Shown: one piece after another, positions 11,488-23,381 of the stretch | Layout of the letters: every line of letters starts with the position of its first letter | How positions within the stretch are numbered: position 1 is the first letter of the stretch | The notes under the pieces: generated by a model | The model's input: only the letters and a program-made list of their open reading frames with translations | Database searches by the model: none | Told to the model about the DNA's origin: nothing | NCBI GenBank assembly: GCA_023213315.1 | Contig: JAKCPI010003278.1 | Span: 1 to 64,000 of the forward strand | Length of the DNA: 64,000 nt | DNA from: Euborellia annulipes | Taxonomy: Eukaryota; Arthropoda; Insecta; Dermaptera; Anisolabididae | Direction of reading: 5' to 3' | Made by a program: the position numbers and the translations under genes

Positions 11488-12143
11488 TTTTACTTTCTCT
11501 TACCTATGTAATATATATAGAGAGAAAGTATTGGATTCATGTCAAAAATTCGATGTCGAGATTTTGATGGATCTTCACGTTTTGAGGTCCCCTGAATCCA
11601 AAAAGTGGTTTTCGCGACATGGTCTGTCTGTCTGTGTGTCGTGTGTGTGTGTGTGTGTTCAATTTTAAACATGAAGGAATTGAGCTAGGAGGCTGAAATT
11701 TTATATATAAGTTAAACACCCCCGGGACCGACAAAATAAGCTTTTAATCAAAATCGGCCAAAGAGTACTAGTACTTTACTGATGTACTTTTTCAGTTTTT
11801 TTCGATTTTCTCAAAATTCGCTCTAACGATTTTGATTAAAATTCAAAAATCAACTATTTTTTAGATGCTTTTTCAAATGTATATTCTCATTTTGCTCTCA
11901 AAATTGTTTGAAGCACACTTTACTCTTGTAATTCATAGGGAAGATAGGTGAAATGGTTGCCATGGTAACAAAATATATTTTCCTATACTTATAAATTTTA
12001 CATCTGAATTCATATGTTCGGTACTGTCGGGAACTAAATACATGTCGACACAAAAATCTGGTGTGACAAGCACAGAACACAACTTTCGATTACCGAAGGT
12101 AAGAGAAAGTTGTGTGCTGTGCGCCAGTCACACCAGATTTTTT
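11488..12143 (+). mobile_element. HP-family repeat, full-length copy
   Basis: It begins TTTACTTTCTCTTACC. A second ACTTTCTC-type inverted piece follows around a TA-rich stretch, then the body, then (GTCT)n(GT)n at 11621-11660. The end is a long hairpin (about 12058-12135) closing CACACCAGA plus a T-run. Strand is given from the ACTTTCTC end to the hairpin end. It is non-coding. ACTTTCTCTTACC near one end and GGTAAGAGAAAGT inside the hairpin act as subterminal inverted repeats. That, together with the microsatellite core, resembles Helentron-associated elements. Confidence 0.75.
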
Positions 12144-12154
12144 AGTTTTAAGTC

Positions 12155-12304
12155 TTTTTTGGCACGTGGGGTTATTTAGACCCCTGTTCCTATTTATTTC
12201 AATTAATTGGTAGGCCTATCCATTTAAATTTAAATAAATTTTTCGCCTGGGACGGGATGCGAACCTTTGATCTTTGGTCTACTACCTCTGAGCAATAGGC
12301 TATA
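12155..12304 (-). repeat. tRNA-derived SINE (S1 family)
   Basis: On the minus strand an A-box-like TGCTCAGAGGTAGTAG and a B box GGTTCGCATCCCG lead into a tail containing AATTGAAATAAATAGG and GGTCTAAAT. Tails of the same family occur near 16135, 27645, 32946, 37955, 50330, 58390 and 61315. Confidence 0.65.
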
Positions 12305-12309
12305 CTTTT

Positions 12310-13371
12310 TTTTTTTTACAAACACAAATATCTAATTTCTATTCATTTTACAATACATTTAGATTTTCAAGTCTCTCTGCAAATCCTAGGGTTATAAGTA
12401 AGGTACTTTGTCGCTCGGGTACTTTGTCACAATTTCAATAGGGGAAAATTGAGAGGGGGTAGGGGAATTTTGAAACCAATCCGCGCCGCCCAAGCTATAT
12501 AGATGAACGTAGGGAAAGCGTCATTGGAAATCATTCACAATTGAGTTTTGTTGTGTCGAGATTCTTTTGGTCGCCAGGAGTGAAAATTTATTTTAGCCCA
12601 CTTCCGCAAAACTATCATTGAATTTGTTTCCGAGTACAATTAAAATTCTTGAACTGGCCTTTTATTTAGTTATTTATTTAATATATTCAGCACGAAATAA
12701 GAGCATCTGAAACCCGACTAAAAATTCATTCTGAATTACTCTAAACATAAACTTATCTTATTGTCTTAAATATTGATACTTATTAATAGGAACTTGGGAT
12801 AATATCCAACTCTATTTGAATTTAAAATTTTAAAAAGCCTACATTTAAATTAAAATAACTTTACATTCGCACTAGATGTCTGATAAAAGGATAATTTATT
12901 TAAAACTATTTATCCACTTTTATCAAACTATATTCATCATTAACATGTTTACCTCAAACTTATGGAATGCTGATATTAATATACTACACACGTTATTTAT
13001 AAAGAGCGACACAGTAATATTTATTATTAGAATCTATTAGCCTATGGTTATTAATATCCAAGTGCATAGACCAAGCGATATTTGTCATATTGACTTCTTC
13101 CGTTTCGTGTTTCCACTTCGACAAAAAGATCAGCGACTTGTGATTTATATAGGATAATAATAACTATCAGGACAAATTATGTAATTATTCTTTCCAAATA
13201 ACTGTAATTATTTATTCTTTTTTTTAACTATTGTCATAACATTAAATCAATTTTTAAATGAATGAATGTATGAATAGATAGAGGAAATAGTATAATATAT
13301 TTTTATCAAAGAATACAATTTAATGAAAAAATCATAATTTAATAAATAGACTACTAATACGTATTTCTCTT
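12310..13371. other. Unassigned AT-rich sequence
   Basis: No gene, terminal repeat or RNA recognised. A short G/C-richer part (12410-12560) has no open frame of note. Confidence 0.5.
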
Positions 13372-13379
13372 ATTTAGAC

Positions 13380-13847
13380 AAGGGATGGGCGCAATCCTTT
13401 AAAAGAATTAGCGATCCGATCCGCAGATCCATGCAGTTCGGACAATCCGATCCGGTGACCCAACAAACAAGGGCGATTCGATCCGCTAATCCGATCCGAT
13501 TTAGAAAAAGAATCGCTGTTCCGATCCGCAAATCCAGATCCACGATACGGAGATCTGATCCGGACTTGATTTTTAGGAGTTTTGATGAATCAAAAAGATA
13601 TATACGTATTTATTAAAAAGTAAAAAAGTTTTAAAGGATTGAAAAAGATCGAAAAAATCCTGGATTGCTAATCTTTAGGAAAGGATTAGCAATTCGATCC
13701 TAAATACAGATAGCAAAAATGTTTTCTATTCAGATCCAAGATCTTTCCCTAAAAAAGGATCTATAGAATATCACGATGTTCCAGATCCGCAAATTCTGGA
13801 CCGGATCGGATTTTCGGATTTAAATCCAAAAGGATCACGATCCCCTG
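13380..13847. mobile_element. hAT element with GATCCG-rich interior, 468 bp
   Basis: Left AAGGGATGGGCGCAATCCTTT-type terminus (first 20: AAGGGATGGGCGCAATCCTT) and right AAAGGATCACGATCCCCTG are imperfect inverted repeats. A perfect 8-bp duplication ATTTAGAC flanks the element (13372-13379 and 13848-13855). The interior repeats CGATCCG and GATCC many times on both strands. No transposase. Confidence 0.85.
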
Positions 13848-13855
13848 ATTTAGAC

Positions 13856-15640
13856 TAATGCTTTGATTTGTTTTGCTTTAACATTTTCACATGTAATAAT
13901 GCAAAATATTTCCTTAATCTGATCTAATCTAATTGTCTAACCCAGTAAAAATAAAGGCCAAGAAAGGGAAGAAGAAGTAGTGAAAAAAATAATCTTGTAT
14001 TTATTCAAAAGAGACTAATTGAACTTTTTAAATACTTATTTAAATATTACAATTTAATAAAATTGTGTCTTTGTACAAAGTGTTGGTTTGCTAAATGTAC
14101 TACTTTACTCCTGATGTAGAATATATAGGAGTAACTCAACACGCATAGGCGATTGATATTCCAGTTAAAACATATTTACATGATAAAAGTTTTTTTTATT
14201 TAAAATAAAAGAATAATAAATTATATAACATTGCTTCGATTTTTTTGTTAAAGGAAGAGCAGATCATTTCCTCTCTTGCTTCAACAAATCAAACTCTGAT
14301 CTTTAGAATCTTGTTTTATTATGCAAGGATAGTTAGGCTAGTTCTCTTCCCAACTAAATATTAAAATTAATTTAAATGAATATAGACGAATAACGAAGTA
14401 AAGTTCAAATAGCGATGAAAAGTGGCTGTAAACTTTAATCTCCTATTTCCAATTTAGACGGATAACGTGTAGTATTTTTAATTTTTTGCAGTAGTCTATA
14501 CATAATTTATCTTCTTTGATATCGAAAGTCAACAAAGCGCCGAGAAGCCTTTTATTGTTCCAACATTGTGTACACTTATCCTATAAAATCTGATCAAAAT
14601 TTGGTAGCTTTTACAAAATTTAATTAAAATACATCGTCTTCTTAAGTCGTTTTTAGAGTTTAAACATGCGGGCGTAGGGATAAGACTTCCATTTATTCTC
14701 TTGAAACAATTAATCATTATCTTTTTGTTCTGTAGAATTATCACGAGATGGACTTCTTCATTCCTAAGCAATTGCTTAAAATTTATTATTCTTATTTAAA
14801 AATAAAGAATACTTTAATCTAAGATCTTAAAGCCTCGAGGCTAATTAAATTAGCAATAAAAAACAAATCAACAGATGATAGATATATCTTGAAAGTTTTT
14901 AAATCAAATTGAGATACATTGTAAACGTTTATATACTAATGAAGAAATACGACTCATCATCTCTCTATATAAATTTCTGAAATTTATTTTCATTTTCATC
15001 TTCTTTAGAGTTTTTTTCCTTCTCATATGAATATAAACCACACGTGTGAGAGAAAAAAAAAGAGGTCAATTTTCGGCTCTCTAGAGCACAGGTGGGTTTC
15101 ACACATCCCCTGTATTTTTAAAAGGAGTCACGTTCTAACTTTAATATAGCTAATCATTTTGAATTTACCTATTTTTCTTTTTTCAAATGAAATTCATCTT
15201 TTATAAAAAAAATATTAAAAGGGTAATGACAACTTTAAACTCTGCTCATTTTACATTTCAATAAACCTTAGAATTATTATTTTTTTTATAATTTTTCATT
15301 TGATGAAAATAATCATCTGGTAAATCGTGCGAACAGTTTGAGACAAGCATGTGTGAAACAATCTATGATCTTAACTTATGCCCATTTGAAAAGATATAAT
15401 TACCTAAATTATGGCCTAAATTTTAGAAAAGAGTAAATCTCAAAGAATATAAACCATTTTGTTTTTTCTTGAATCATTTTCTATAAGGATTATTGTCCGT
15501 TCTCTACTTAACAGAAAAAATAAAATAATTAAACCTATTAGGCCTATTTACTGATTCCTAACTTGATATACCACTTATATAATACAATAGGCCAACAATG
15601 AAAACAAAAAGCTTATAATCATTACTATATGTTAAGCGCT
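13856..15640. other. Unassigned AT-rich sequence
   Basis: No gene or repeat structure is recognised in about 1.8 kb. An 80-codon minus-strand open frame (14771-14529) has no recognisable domain. Confidence 0.5.
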
Positions 15641-15680
15641 GGCCACTCAATTCCGTGGTATGTGCCTGTTTAGGTGGCTC

Positions 15681-15706
15681 TCTTCTCTCTCTCTCTCTCT
15701 CTCTCT
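15681..15706. repeat. (CT)n microsatellite
   Basis: A run of CT dinucleotides, followed by short repeats of GAGTCAG and GGAAATTTAAAACT to 15790. Confidence 0.8.
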
Positions 15707-15837
15707 AGATGATTGGCCAGAGTCAGAGGAAGTGGAGTCAGTGAGGGAAATTTAAAACTGAGTCAGAGAAGGAAATTTAAAACTTTAAAATTTTGCTATT
15801 GCCTTTGGCGAACATTGGGCTAGAATAAATTTGATGC

Positions 15838-15908
15838 ATTTGCTCGCCAAAGGCGAGCAGGGGGGCCCAGGGGGAGCAGCCCCATTCGGCGGGCTTTGCC
15901 ACTTGTAA
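15838..15908 (+). repeat. GC-rich repeated module
   Basis: It contains the GCTCGCC/GGCGAGC hairpin, a G-rich run and an end GCGGGCTTTGCCACTTG. An inverted relative lies at 39158-39222. The element type is unknown. Confidence 0.45.
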
Positions 15909-15909
15909 T

Positions 15910-17285
15910 TTAATATTTCGGAAGATATAAAACAGCGAATATATCTATGTATCATCTTATGTATATTCTTATAAACAACGCTAGGCTATCCTCAATGCAG
16001 AATATTACCTGTTAGTTCTTTGTCTGGTGTTATAAATATTTCCATGAATACCAGGGAAGAGAGGAGAATAATTAAAAACTGTTAAACATAGGTACATTTA
16101 ATTTAAATACTTGTATTTGTGTAAATGTATAACCCTAAATGGCCTCAGTAGCCGAGAGGGCAAATAAATAAATAAAGTAAAAACAGTTAATATTAAAGGT
16201 TAACATTAGGTTGTATATACAAATTAATTAAAGAAAAACAGAAAATTATTCTTACAAAAGGAAATTCTTTTATTATTTGCGAATCCTCCATGTATAGTGT
16301 AGGTCTATGTTGTGTAAACATACTATACACGGTTATAATACATAAGTACAACACAAGTGTAATGCTTCCTATAACATTCCTGTACCAATCTAATGGCTTA
16401 GTTGATTCGGATTCGATGTGAACACACAAAGGGACAGGGCCAGGTTGATAAACAAGTTAAGTCATGTTCGTCACTCCCAGGTAATTTATGAGCTAAGACC
16501 AAAGGAAATTGCTCGAAGGGAGTTGACCCTGCTGGTCAAATAGCTCTTTGAATTATTAGGCTATCAAATAAATAAATAAAAAACATCTTTAATTTTTGGG
16601 AAAAAAAAAGAATTTATTTAGGTTCTAATTAGTCTTTAATTAAAATTTTTAATCACATTCAATGTGCTTCAGTTCCTATAAACGTAGATAAAACTTTTGA
16701 TCTAAATGACCAGGTTCTTATTTATTTAGACCTATCTAATTTAAAATTACGAAAAATAGTAAAATTATATTGAGAAATTTTTGATGATCCTCTCATCTTC
16801 ATTTCGCAACATCATTAATTTTAATTAAAATTTCTCTTGGTGTGAATGTGAAGAGGTGATGTGTTTTTCATCTCTTATAAATATAATATCATGATCAATT
16901 AATTAAATTTTATTACAGATCTTAAATAAATTCATCACACTCGAAACCTATGCGGTAACAAATTGTCTCCGATAATTTTTTTATGAGAAGCCTTCTTAGA
17001 AAGATGAAAGATCATATACTTGGTACTTTCATATACTTTCATCGTCGAAGTATTATTTGCAATCAACTGAAGTTTTGAGAAAGGCTGGTTAATTTCCCCC
17101 TATTCTTAAATAAATATTTCTTTAATAGAGAAGGAGTTATTTTATAGAAAGAGAAAACATTCTAATACATATTCTCAACCTATATATTTTATTTTCAAGA
17201 TAAAAACAATGACCATGGAAAAAAAACCTTTCTTGACTTCAAAATTCAATTAAATTCATAAATTATCTAACTCAAACATAAGCAT
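15910..17285. other. Unassigned sequence with a SINE tail
   Basis: About 16135-16165 (CTAAATGGCCTCAGTAGCC) is an S1-family tail. A 78-codon minus-strand frame (16429-16193) has a hydrophobic stretch but no known domain. Otherwise nothing recognised. Confidence 0.4.
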
Positions 17286-17287
17286 TT

Positions 17288-17398
17288 TGAGCCTTCGGGC
17301 CTTGGTGTAGGCGTGTAGGGTCGCGGGTTCGGATCCTCGGCAGTCCGATGATTTTATTTAAGCCATTTGGATACCAAATGACAAATAAATATGCCTCT
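17288..17398 (+). repeat. tRNA-derived SINE (S2 family)
   Basis: A box-like CTTGGTGTAGGCGTG and B box GGGTTCGGATCC are followed by CAGTCCGATGATTTTATTTA and the palindrome CCATTTGGATACCAAATG. The same family lies at 22520, 37038, 39695, 44050 and 62764. Confidence 0.7.
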
Positions 17399-17399
17399 T

Positions 17400-17575
17400 A
17401 ACCTTCGGTAATCGAAAGTTGTGTTCTGTGCTTGTCACACCAGATTTTTTGTGTCGACATATATTTAGTTTCCGCCGATATATTAGAATTCAAGATGTAG
17501 TATGGGAAAGTATTTATATTTTGTTACCATAGCAACTATTTCTCCTATCTTATGAAGTACAAGCTTTAAGTTTTA
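17400..17575 (-). mobile_element. HP-family repeat, truncated
   Basis: Begins in the middle of the terminal hairpin (ACCTTCGGTAATCG) directly after the SINE and runs inward to the TTTCTCCTATC part of the body. Confidence 0.7.
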
Positions 17576-18470
17576 TTTATTTTTATAACAACTTAAGCTT
17601 TTTTGTAAACATCTATTTGTATTTATTTTATTTTATTTTCGAGGGGTGAAAAATTGATCAAAAGCTCCCTTTAGCGTCACCAACAAATTTTAACCACGTA
17701 CATACATGAACAAACAGGGAAATCAAAATAAAAAACTTTTTTTGATATTTGAAAATTCAATTTTCTCATCGTCATAAAAAAAAGAAGTTTTTATTAAAGC
17801 TTACAATTTAAATAAGAGAGTTTTAAATTTTTAAATATCGATACCTATTAGTAGGTACCCTACATTCTCTTTCGTGTTAATCTATCCGAAATTAAACAGT
17901 GCTTGGCTTAGCTTATCAACAAAGATTTTATAGTCTCTTTTTCTAGGGAAATTCAATTTTGAAAATTTCTATATTTACCTATTTCTATATCTTATAACTT
18001 TGAGGCCACCTATCCAAGAGGCGCTTAGCTTATTCATAATGATCTCGTAGCTGTTTCACTTATTTCAAATTTTAAAAATTACTGATTACCATTATTATAT
18101 TAATTAATATAACAACAAAATTCTTTTCAATTTTAGAAATATTCACAGTCATTTGGGGAGGGGGGATTTGTCCCCCCACCCCACCCCCAAGGGCTCCGAT
18201 TTTTTTTTTTAATTTTATATTCTAAATTAAATATATCTACGGGTATACAAACTGTAAAAAATTAAAAAATTAATTAAATTAGATATCTTTTGGCCAAATT
18301 TGAGATACCGATTTGTAAGAAAATTTTAAGAAAAAAAAGTCAAGAAAAATGACTCTACCGTAAATATTTAGTAAAATTCGAACATCTAAAAAAAGATTAA
18401 ATTTTATGTGCCTATTAATATTAAATATGAAATTTACTCTTCTCGATTCAATAAAAATGCTTAAAATATA
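17576..18470. other. Unassigned AT-rich sequence
   Basis: A short G-run/C-run pair at 18158-18192 could form a small hairpin. Nothing else recognised. Confidence 0.45.
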
Positions 18471-18471
18471 T

Positions 18472-18520
18472 TTTTACTTTCTCTTACCCTATATATGAAA
18501 TATTTAGAGAGCGAAAGTAT
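18472..18520 (+). mobile_element. HP-family terminal fragment
   Basis: Only the ACTTTCTCTTACC end with its inverted AGAGAGCGAAAGTA partner is present. Confidence 0.6.
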
Positions 18521-18659
18521 TTTTTATTTTTTATTAACTAAATTAAATAAAAATGCCTGTATTTTTTTTTTTTTTTTTTTTTTTTGAAGATTGTAACTTT
18601 TTTCCTGTTTGTTTTGCTAGCATATGATTATCGTGTTTTCATAAATTAGTAAACCAATT

Positions 18660-18910
18660 AAAAGGAAAAATGTGTCCGCGAGATAGAGAGAAAGAGAGAG
18701 AGAGGGTGGTTTTGGGGCCGGGGGCGCTGTTCTGGCCACGTGCTGGGACTCCGAGGGCGGGCGATCAATACAGCGCTGCGCCCCATGTCCCTGCCCTCCC
18801 ATACCCCCGCCCTTCGCTCAAATGCTCCCTTCTCTCTCTCGCTACTACTATTACTAATACTATTACCAACAACAACTTTTTACTACTAATACTACTATTA
18901 CCAGGTATAA
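18660..18910. promoter_or_regulatory. CpG-rich patch, possible promoter
   Basis: A sharp GC- and CpG-rich island in AT-rich DNA. It has a GAGAGAG tract (18683-18704), GGGCGGG, an E-box CCACGTGC and a CT-rich strand, ending in ACTACTAT triplet runs and a donor-like CCAG|GTATAA near 18904. It could be a promoter or first exon, or a repeat of foreign composition. No direct evidence of transcription. Confidence 0.25.
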
Positions 18911-19403
18911 CAGAGAACACTTATCCTTTATCAATCACACTGCTACGTATCGTACATCTTGTTAGTGAATTTCAGTCTGAATATATTCGTAATAATTAGA
19001 CATTCTTAGCATAGGAATGAAAAATCTTTTACACAAATTCTGTATTAATTAATTTTTTACTTTCTCTATATATGTTATATAGAGAAAGTATTGGAAATTC
19101 GATGTCGAAATTTTGAAGGATATAGTTTCCGTTTAACTTTTTAAGGTCCCCTGAATAAAAACAAGTGGTTTTCGTCTTTTTGTCTGTGTGTATGTCTGTC
19201 TGTCTGTAAACAAAATATCTCAAGAACGAAAAGAGCTAGGAGGTTGAAATTTTATATTTAAGCTACGCGGCGGGGGGGGAGTTGACACGAAGCTTTTGAA
19301 CAAAATCGGCCCAAAAGTATAGTACTTATATTTTCGATTTTTTTAAAGTTCGCACCAACCATTTTGTTAAAATTCATAAATCAATTATTTTTTGAGATGC
19401 TCT

Positions 19404-20912
19404 CAGTGGCGTCCGAGGGGGGGCGAGGGGGCGGTCGCCCCAGGCCCAGAGCCGGCATAGGCCCCCATATATTTTAAAAAAAAAAATTTAATGAAAATTC
19501 CCTTTGAAAGGCCTCCGAGGCCCTCAGGGCTCAAGTAAAAACAAAATTTAATGAAAATTTCTCTTTGAGAGGCCCCGGGGCCCTCAGGGCTCAAGTAAAA
19601 ATGGGAAAATTTAGATAAAAAAAGAAAATTTAATAAAAATTTCCCTTTGAGAGGCCCCGGGGCCCTCAGGGCTCAAGTAAAAACAAAATTTAATGAAAAT
19701 TTCTCTTTGAGAGGTCCGGGGCCCTTGGGGCTCAAGTAAAAATGGGAAAATTTAGATAAAAAAAACAAAATTTATTGAAAATTTTCTTTGAGAGGCCCGG
19801 GGTCCTTGGGGCTCAAGTAAAAATGGGAAAATTTAGATAAAAAAAAGAAAATTTAATAAAAATTTCCCTTTGAGAGGCCTCCGAGGCCCTCAGGGCTCAA
19901 GTAAAAATGGGAAAATTTAGATAAAAAAAAGAAAATTTAATAAAAATTTCCCTTTGAGAGCCCCGGGGCCCTCAGGGCTCAAGTAAAAACAAAATTTAAT
20001 GAAAATTTCTCTTTGAGAGGCCCCGGGGCCCTTGGGGCTCAAGTAAAAATGGGAAAATTTAGATAAAAAAAACAAAATTTATTGAAAATTTTTCTTTCAG
20101 AGGTCCGGGGCCCTTGGGGCTCAAGTAAAAATGGGAAAATTTAGATAAAAAAAACAAAATTTATTGAAAATTTTTCTTTGAGAGCCCCCCGGGGCCCTTT
20201 GGGGCTCAAGTAAAAACAAAATTTATTGAAAATTTCTCTTTGAGAGGCCCCGGGGCCCTCAGGGCCCAAGTAAAAACAAAATTTAATGAAAATTTCTCTT
20301 TGAGAGGCCCCGGGGCCCTTGGGGCTCAAGTAAAAATGGGAAAATTTAGATAAAAAAACAAAATTTATTGAAAATTTTTCTTTGAGAGGCCCGGGGCCCT
20401 TGGGGCTCAAGTAAAAATGGGAAAATTTAGATAAAAAAAACAAAATTTATTGAAAATTTTTCTTTGAGAGGCCCCGGGGCCCTTGGGGCTCAAGTAAAAA
20501 TGGGAAAATTTAGATAAAAAAAACAAAATTTATTGAAAATTTTTCTTTGAGAGGTCCCGGGGCCCTTGGGGCTCAAGTAAAAATGGGAAAATTTAGATAA
20601 AAAAAACAAAATTTATTGAAAATTTTTCTTTGAGAGGCCCCGGGGCCAAGTAAAAACAAAATTTATTGAAAATTTCTCTTTGAGAGGCCCCGGGGCCCTC
20701 AGGGCTCAAGTAAAAATGGGAAAATTTAGATAAAAAAAGAAAATTTAATGCAAATACCCCCTTGGGGTTCAGGGATATACGGTATTTTAAAAATGTATTT
20801 GTGTATGGAGGAGAGGGATATTTAAAGATGACCCCCCAAAAAAAAAAAATTCAATATAAGGCCCCCTCTTCTAGTTCCGCCCCAGGCCCCCAACTGCCTC
20901 GGTACGCCTCTG
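19404..20912. mobile_element. hAT element carrying an internal minisatellite, 1509 bp
   Basis: Termini CAGTGGCGTCCGAGG (left) and, inverted, CAGAGGCGTACCGAGG (right) fit hAT ends. The 8-bp duplication GATGCTCT is at 19396-19403 and 20913-20920. Nearly the whole interior is a tandem array of about 17 units (19505-20750). No transposase. Confidence 0.88.
19505..20750. repeat. Two-length minisatellite (about 61 and 82 bp units)
   Basis: Every unit has GGCCCCGGGGCCCT, a GGGCTCAAGTAAAAA part and a final TTTCTTTGAGA. Long units add GGGAAAATTTAGATAAAAAA. The two lengths are interspersed. A 100-codon minus-strand frame here is only the repeat read in one phase. Confidence 0.85.
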
Positions 20913-21197
20913 GATGCTCTTTAAATTGTATATTCTCATTTTGCCCTAGAAATCTTTTGAAGCACACTTTACTCTTGTACCTTATAGGAAAGATAGGAGA
21001 AATGGTTGCCATGGAACAAAATAAATATTTTCCCATGTTTATAAATTGTATATCTTGAAATATCTAATATATCGGTGAAAACTACTGTAAATATATCTCG
21101 ACATAAAAAAAACTAATGTGACAAGCTCAGAACACAACTTTCTCTTTCCAAAGCTAAGAGAAGTTGTGTGTGTGCGACCAGTCACACAGTTCTTTTA

Positions 21198-22440
21198 ATT
21201 TATTAAATCATATAAATCTATGATTTTTTAAATAAATAAATTTATTTAATAAATAATTATGTGTTGGTCCATGAATAATGAAAAACAAATAACCAAATAT
21301 TTATTAATTATTTAATTCATTTTAATCAGTTCTTCTTCCAACTACCGGCGGTACCAACCTTTTTCGTCTTATATATATTTGGTTATACTGTATGTTTCCA
21401 ATCTCAGTTCTTCTTCCAATTTTTAGTTCATTTTTCATTTTATATTTAATATAAACAAAAACCTGGAAGATGGTTCACATCATAATTTTTCTGGAATATA
21501 AATTTGTTTTATGAGAGATGTTAAGAATGATTTAATAAATTACTCCTCACAAGGCCATTGTTGAAATAGATGTAGGATCAGATAACTGGAAATAAATTCA
21601 ACATTCTATGATACTTGAAACCGATATTTTACTTCAAGATCTTTTCCAGCCAGAGGATTTTCACAGGATATCCATATTTTACAAAAAAAAAAAAAAAAAA
21701 AAAAAAAATGTTCCAAAGGAACAAAAGTAACTTTATTTTCTTCTTTAAAATTTTAAGAGAAAATACTTTAGAGAACCTAAAATATATTCTAAATTTACTG
21801 ACAAAGATTAATTCAAACTGTTGAAGTAAAAAAAAAATTTCTGATAATTTCTTCCAAAGAAAATATAATTTTTTTTTTTTTTTTTTTCTGTATTTATTTA
21901 ATTTTAAGTGTTGGTATCCACATAATAATGGGTTTTTTATTGGTGGATTTGGAACGCAGAGCATTCTTAGCTAATATCATTCCACGCATTCTCTCAGCTA
22001 TCCAAAGAGATGACAGGAGAAAATTAAGTAATACTTTCTCAAGAGTTCTTATTATATATATATATATATATATCTATTGGACCTGAATCTCTCAAGGATC
22101 AAGTCACGAAAAGTGAAAAAGACATTTTTAAAACTAGGAATTTTTTTCTTTTATTCAGCATAAAATAAAACGAAAAGCAGGTATAAACTTGGTAAAAGAA
22201 GACCATTAACTCGATAGGTTATAATTTACATTTTAATATCGTTAGAGAATTTATATTCCCTATTTTCGTAACATTTTATATTGACTCACAAAATATATAA
22301 CTTAATAAAATAAAACAAAATTTAAAAAAATCTCATTTCATGGGAAAATGGTCACCGAAAATATCCTATATCCTACATAGATATTTTTTTTTACTTTCTC
22401 TGACCTCTATATATGTTAATATATACTGAACATTGAATCA
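21198..22440. other. Unassigned AT-rich sequence
   Basis: Contains long A and T runs (21685-21708, 21868-21887) and an (AT)n run at 22051-22073. No gene recognised. Confidence 0.5.
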
Positions 22441-22465
22441 TATGTGACCGAAACGTCGGCTCTGG
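22425..22465 (+). ncRNA. Decayed hammerhead motif
   Basis: GAAACGTCGGC is intact (GAAACGTC at 22450-22457), but the upstream strand reads CTGAACA and stem II is poor. Probably inactive. Confidence 0.35.
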
Positions 22466-22519
22466 TTTACTAATAAATTGAAATATAACTAGCTGCTAGC
22501 TCATTTATTCTTCCTCTAT

Positions 22520-22595
22520 GATTTAAATAAATTCATCGGACTGTCTGGGATCCGAACCCGCGACCCTTGGCTTCCAGACTGTTATTATTGACAAT
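22520..22595 (-). repeat. tRNA-derived SINE (S2 family), partial
   Basis: On the minus strand the B box GGGTTCGGATCCC is followed by CAGTCCGATGAATTTATTTA. Confidence 0.65.
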
Positions 22596-22599
22596 TGTC

Positions 22600-23300
22600 A
22601 ACAACTCGCACTTTGACCACGTGGGTCAACATTTCAATACATTTAAACATTTCGATACATTTACATAGAGCAATTGAAAAGCAAATATTTTAAATAAATT
22701 TCATTTTTTTTGATAATTCAATTCATGGGGGAGTTTTTTGACCCCAATACCCAAAACGCCTAAGGTGATTAATTTAATTATAAGATTAATTATTTCTTCC
22801 TTGAATACTTTATATTCCCTTTCTACTTTTATATATTCCTCCATTGTAATTTTATTATCAAAACAGCATTATATTTTCCATCATTAAGATTTAATTATAT
22901 TATTAATTTATTATACTTATTAGAAAATTAATGAAGCGATAAATCTTATGAAACTCACTGAAATATTGTTGATTAACATTCAGTGCTGGACTGGGAAGTT
23001 ATCAGTTTGCCTTTGTGTTATACTGCACCCAACCCTTATTTGTGAGAGTGGTTGCCTATCCGAATAATTCAAATATATTTATTAGGACTCCCCTTATCCA
23101 AATTAAGGATGGTATTAGCCGTTCAGATATTATTAGAACACAGGAAACAATTTGTCTGTTTTAAAATTTATTGAAAAGGGAAACAAATTACTGGCATCTA
23201 AGTTAAATTTTATCAAATTAAGTTGAATAGTACACATTTAGATTTAAAAATTCTTTAAAAAAAAAAAAAATTGAAAATTGATATTAATTCAAGGATATGA
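22600..23300. other. Unassigned AT-rich sequence
   Basis: No gene or repeat structure recognised. Confidence 0.5.
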
Positions 23301-23307
23301 TATTAAT

Positions 23308-23340
23308 AATTTTTTTTTTCTTTTTTGTTCCAGGTAAGCA
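23308..23340 (+). other. Candidate recursive (zero-length-exon) splice site
   Basis: A nearly pure pyrimidine tract (23311-23330) ends in CCAG, immediately followed by GTAAGC, with the junction between 23333 and 23334. The 3' and 5' splice sites are thus back to back. This is the signature of ratcheting points used to remove very long introns stepwise in arthropods. It lies on the same strand as the adenylyl cyclase gene. Prediction only. Confidence 0.45.
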
Positions 23341-23381
23341 TCTTCTCGTAAATCATTTCAATTTCTTCATTTCTATTACAA

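Larger units (their letters stand above)
19053..21197 (+). mobile_element. HP-family repeat, interrupted by a hAT element
   Basis: The left part (19053-19403) and right part (20913-21197) join into one copy once the inserted hAT element and one GATGCTCT are removed. The left part has the ACTTTCTC end and a GTCTGTCTG microsatellite. The right part ends in the hairpin (AATGTGACAAGCTCAG to GTCACACAG). It is older than the insertion. Confidence 0.75.

Noticed and set aside
20141..20443. 100-codon minus-strand frame with SKFSHFYLSPKGPG repeats
   Set aside because: It is the hAT-borne minisatellite read in one phase. Frame is lost at units of the other length.
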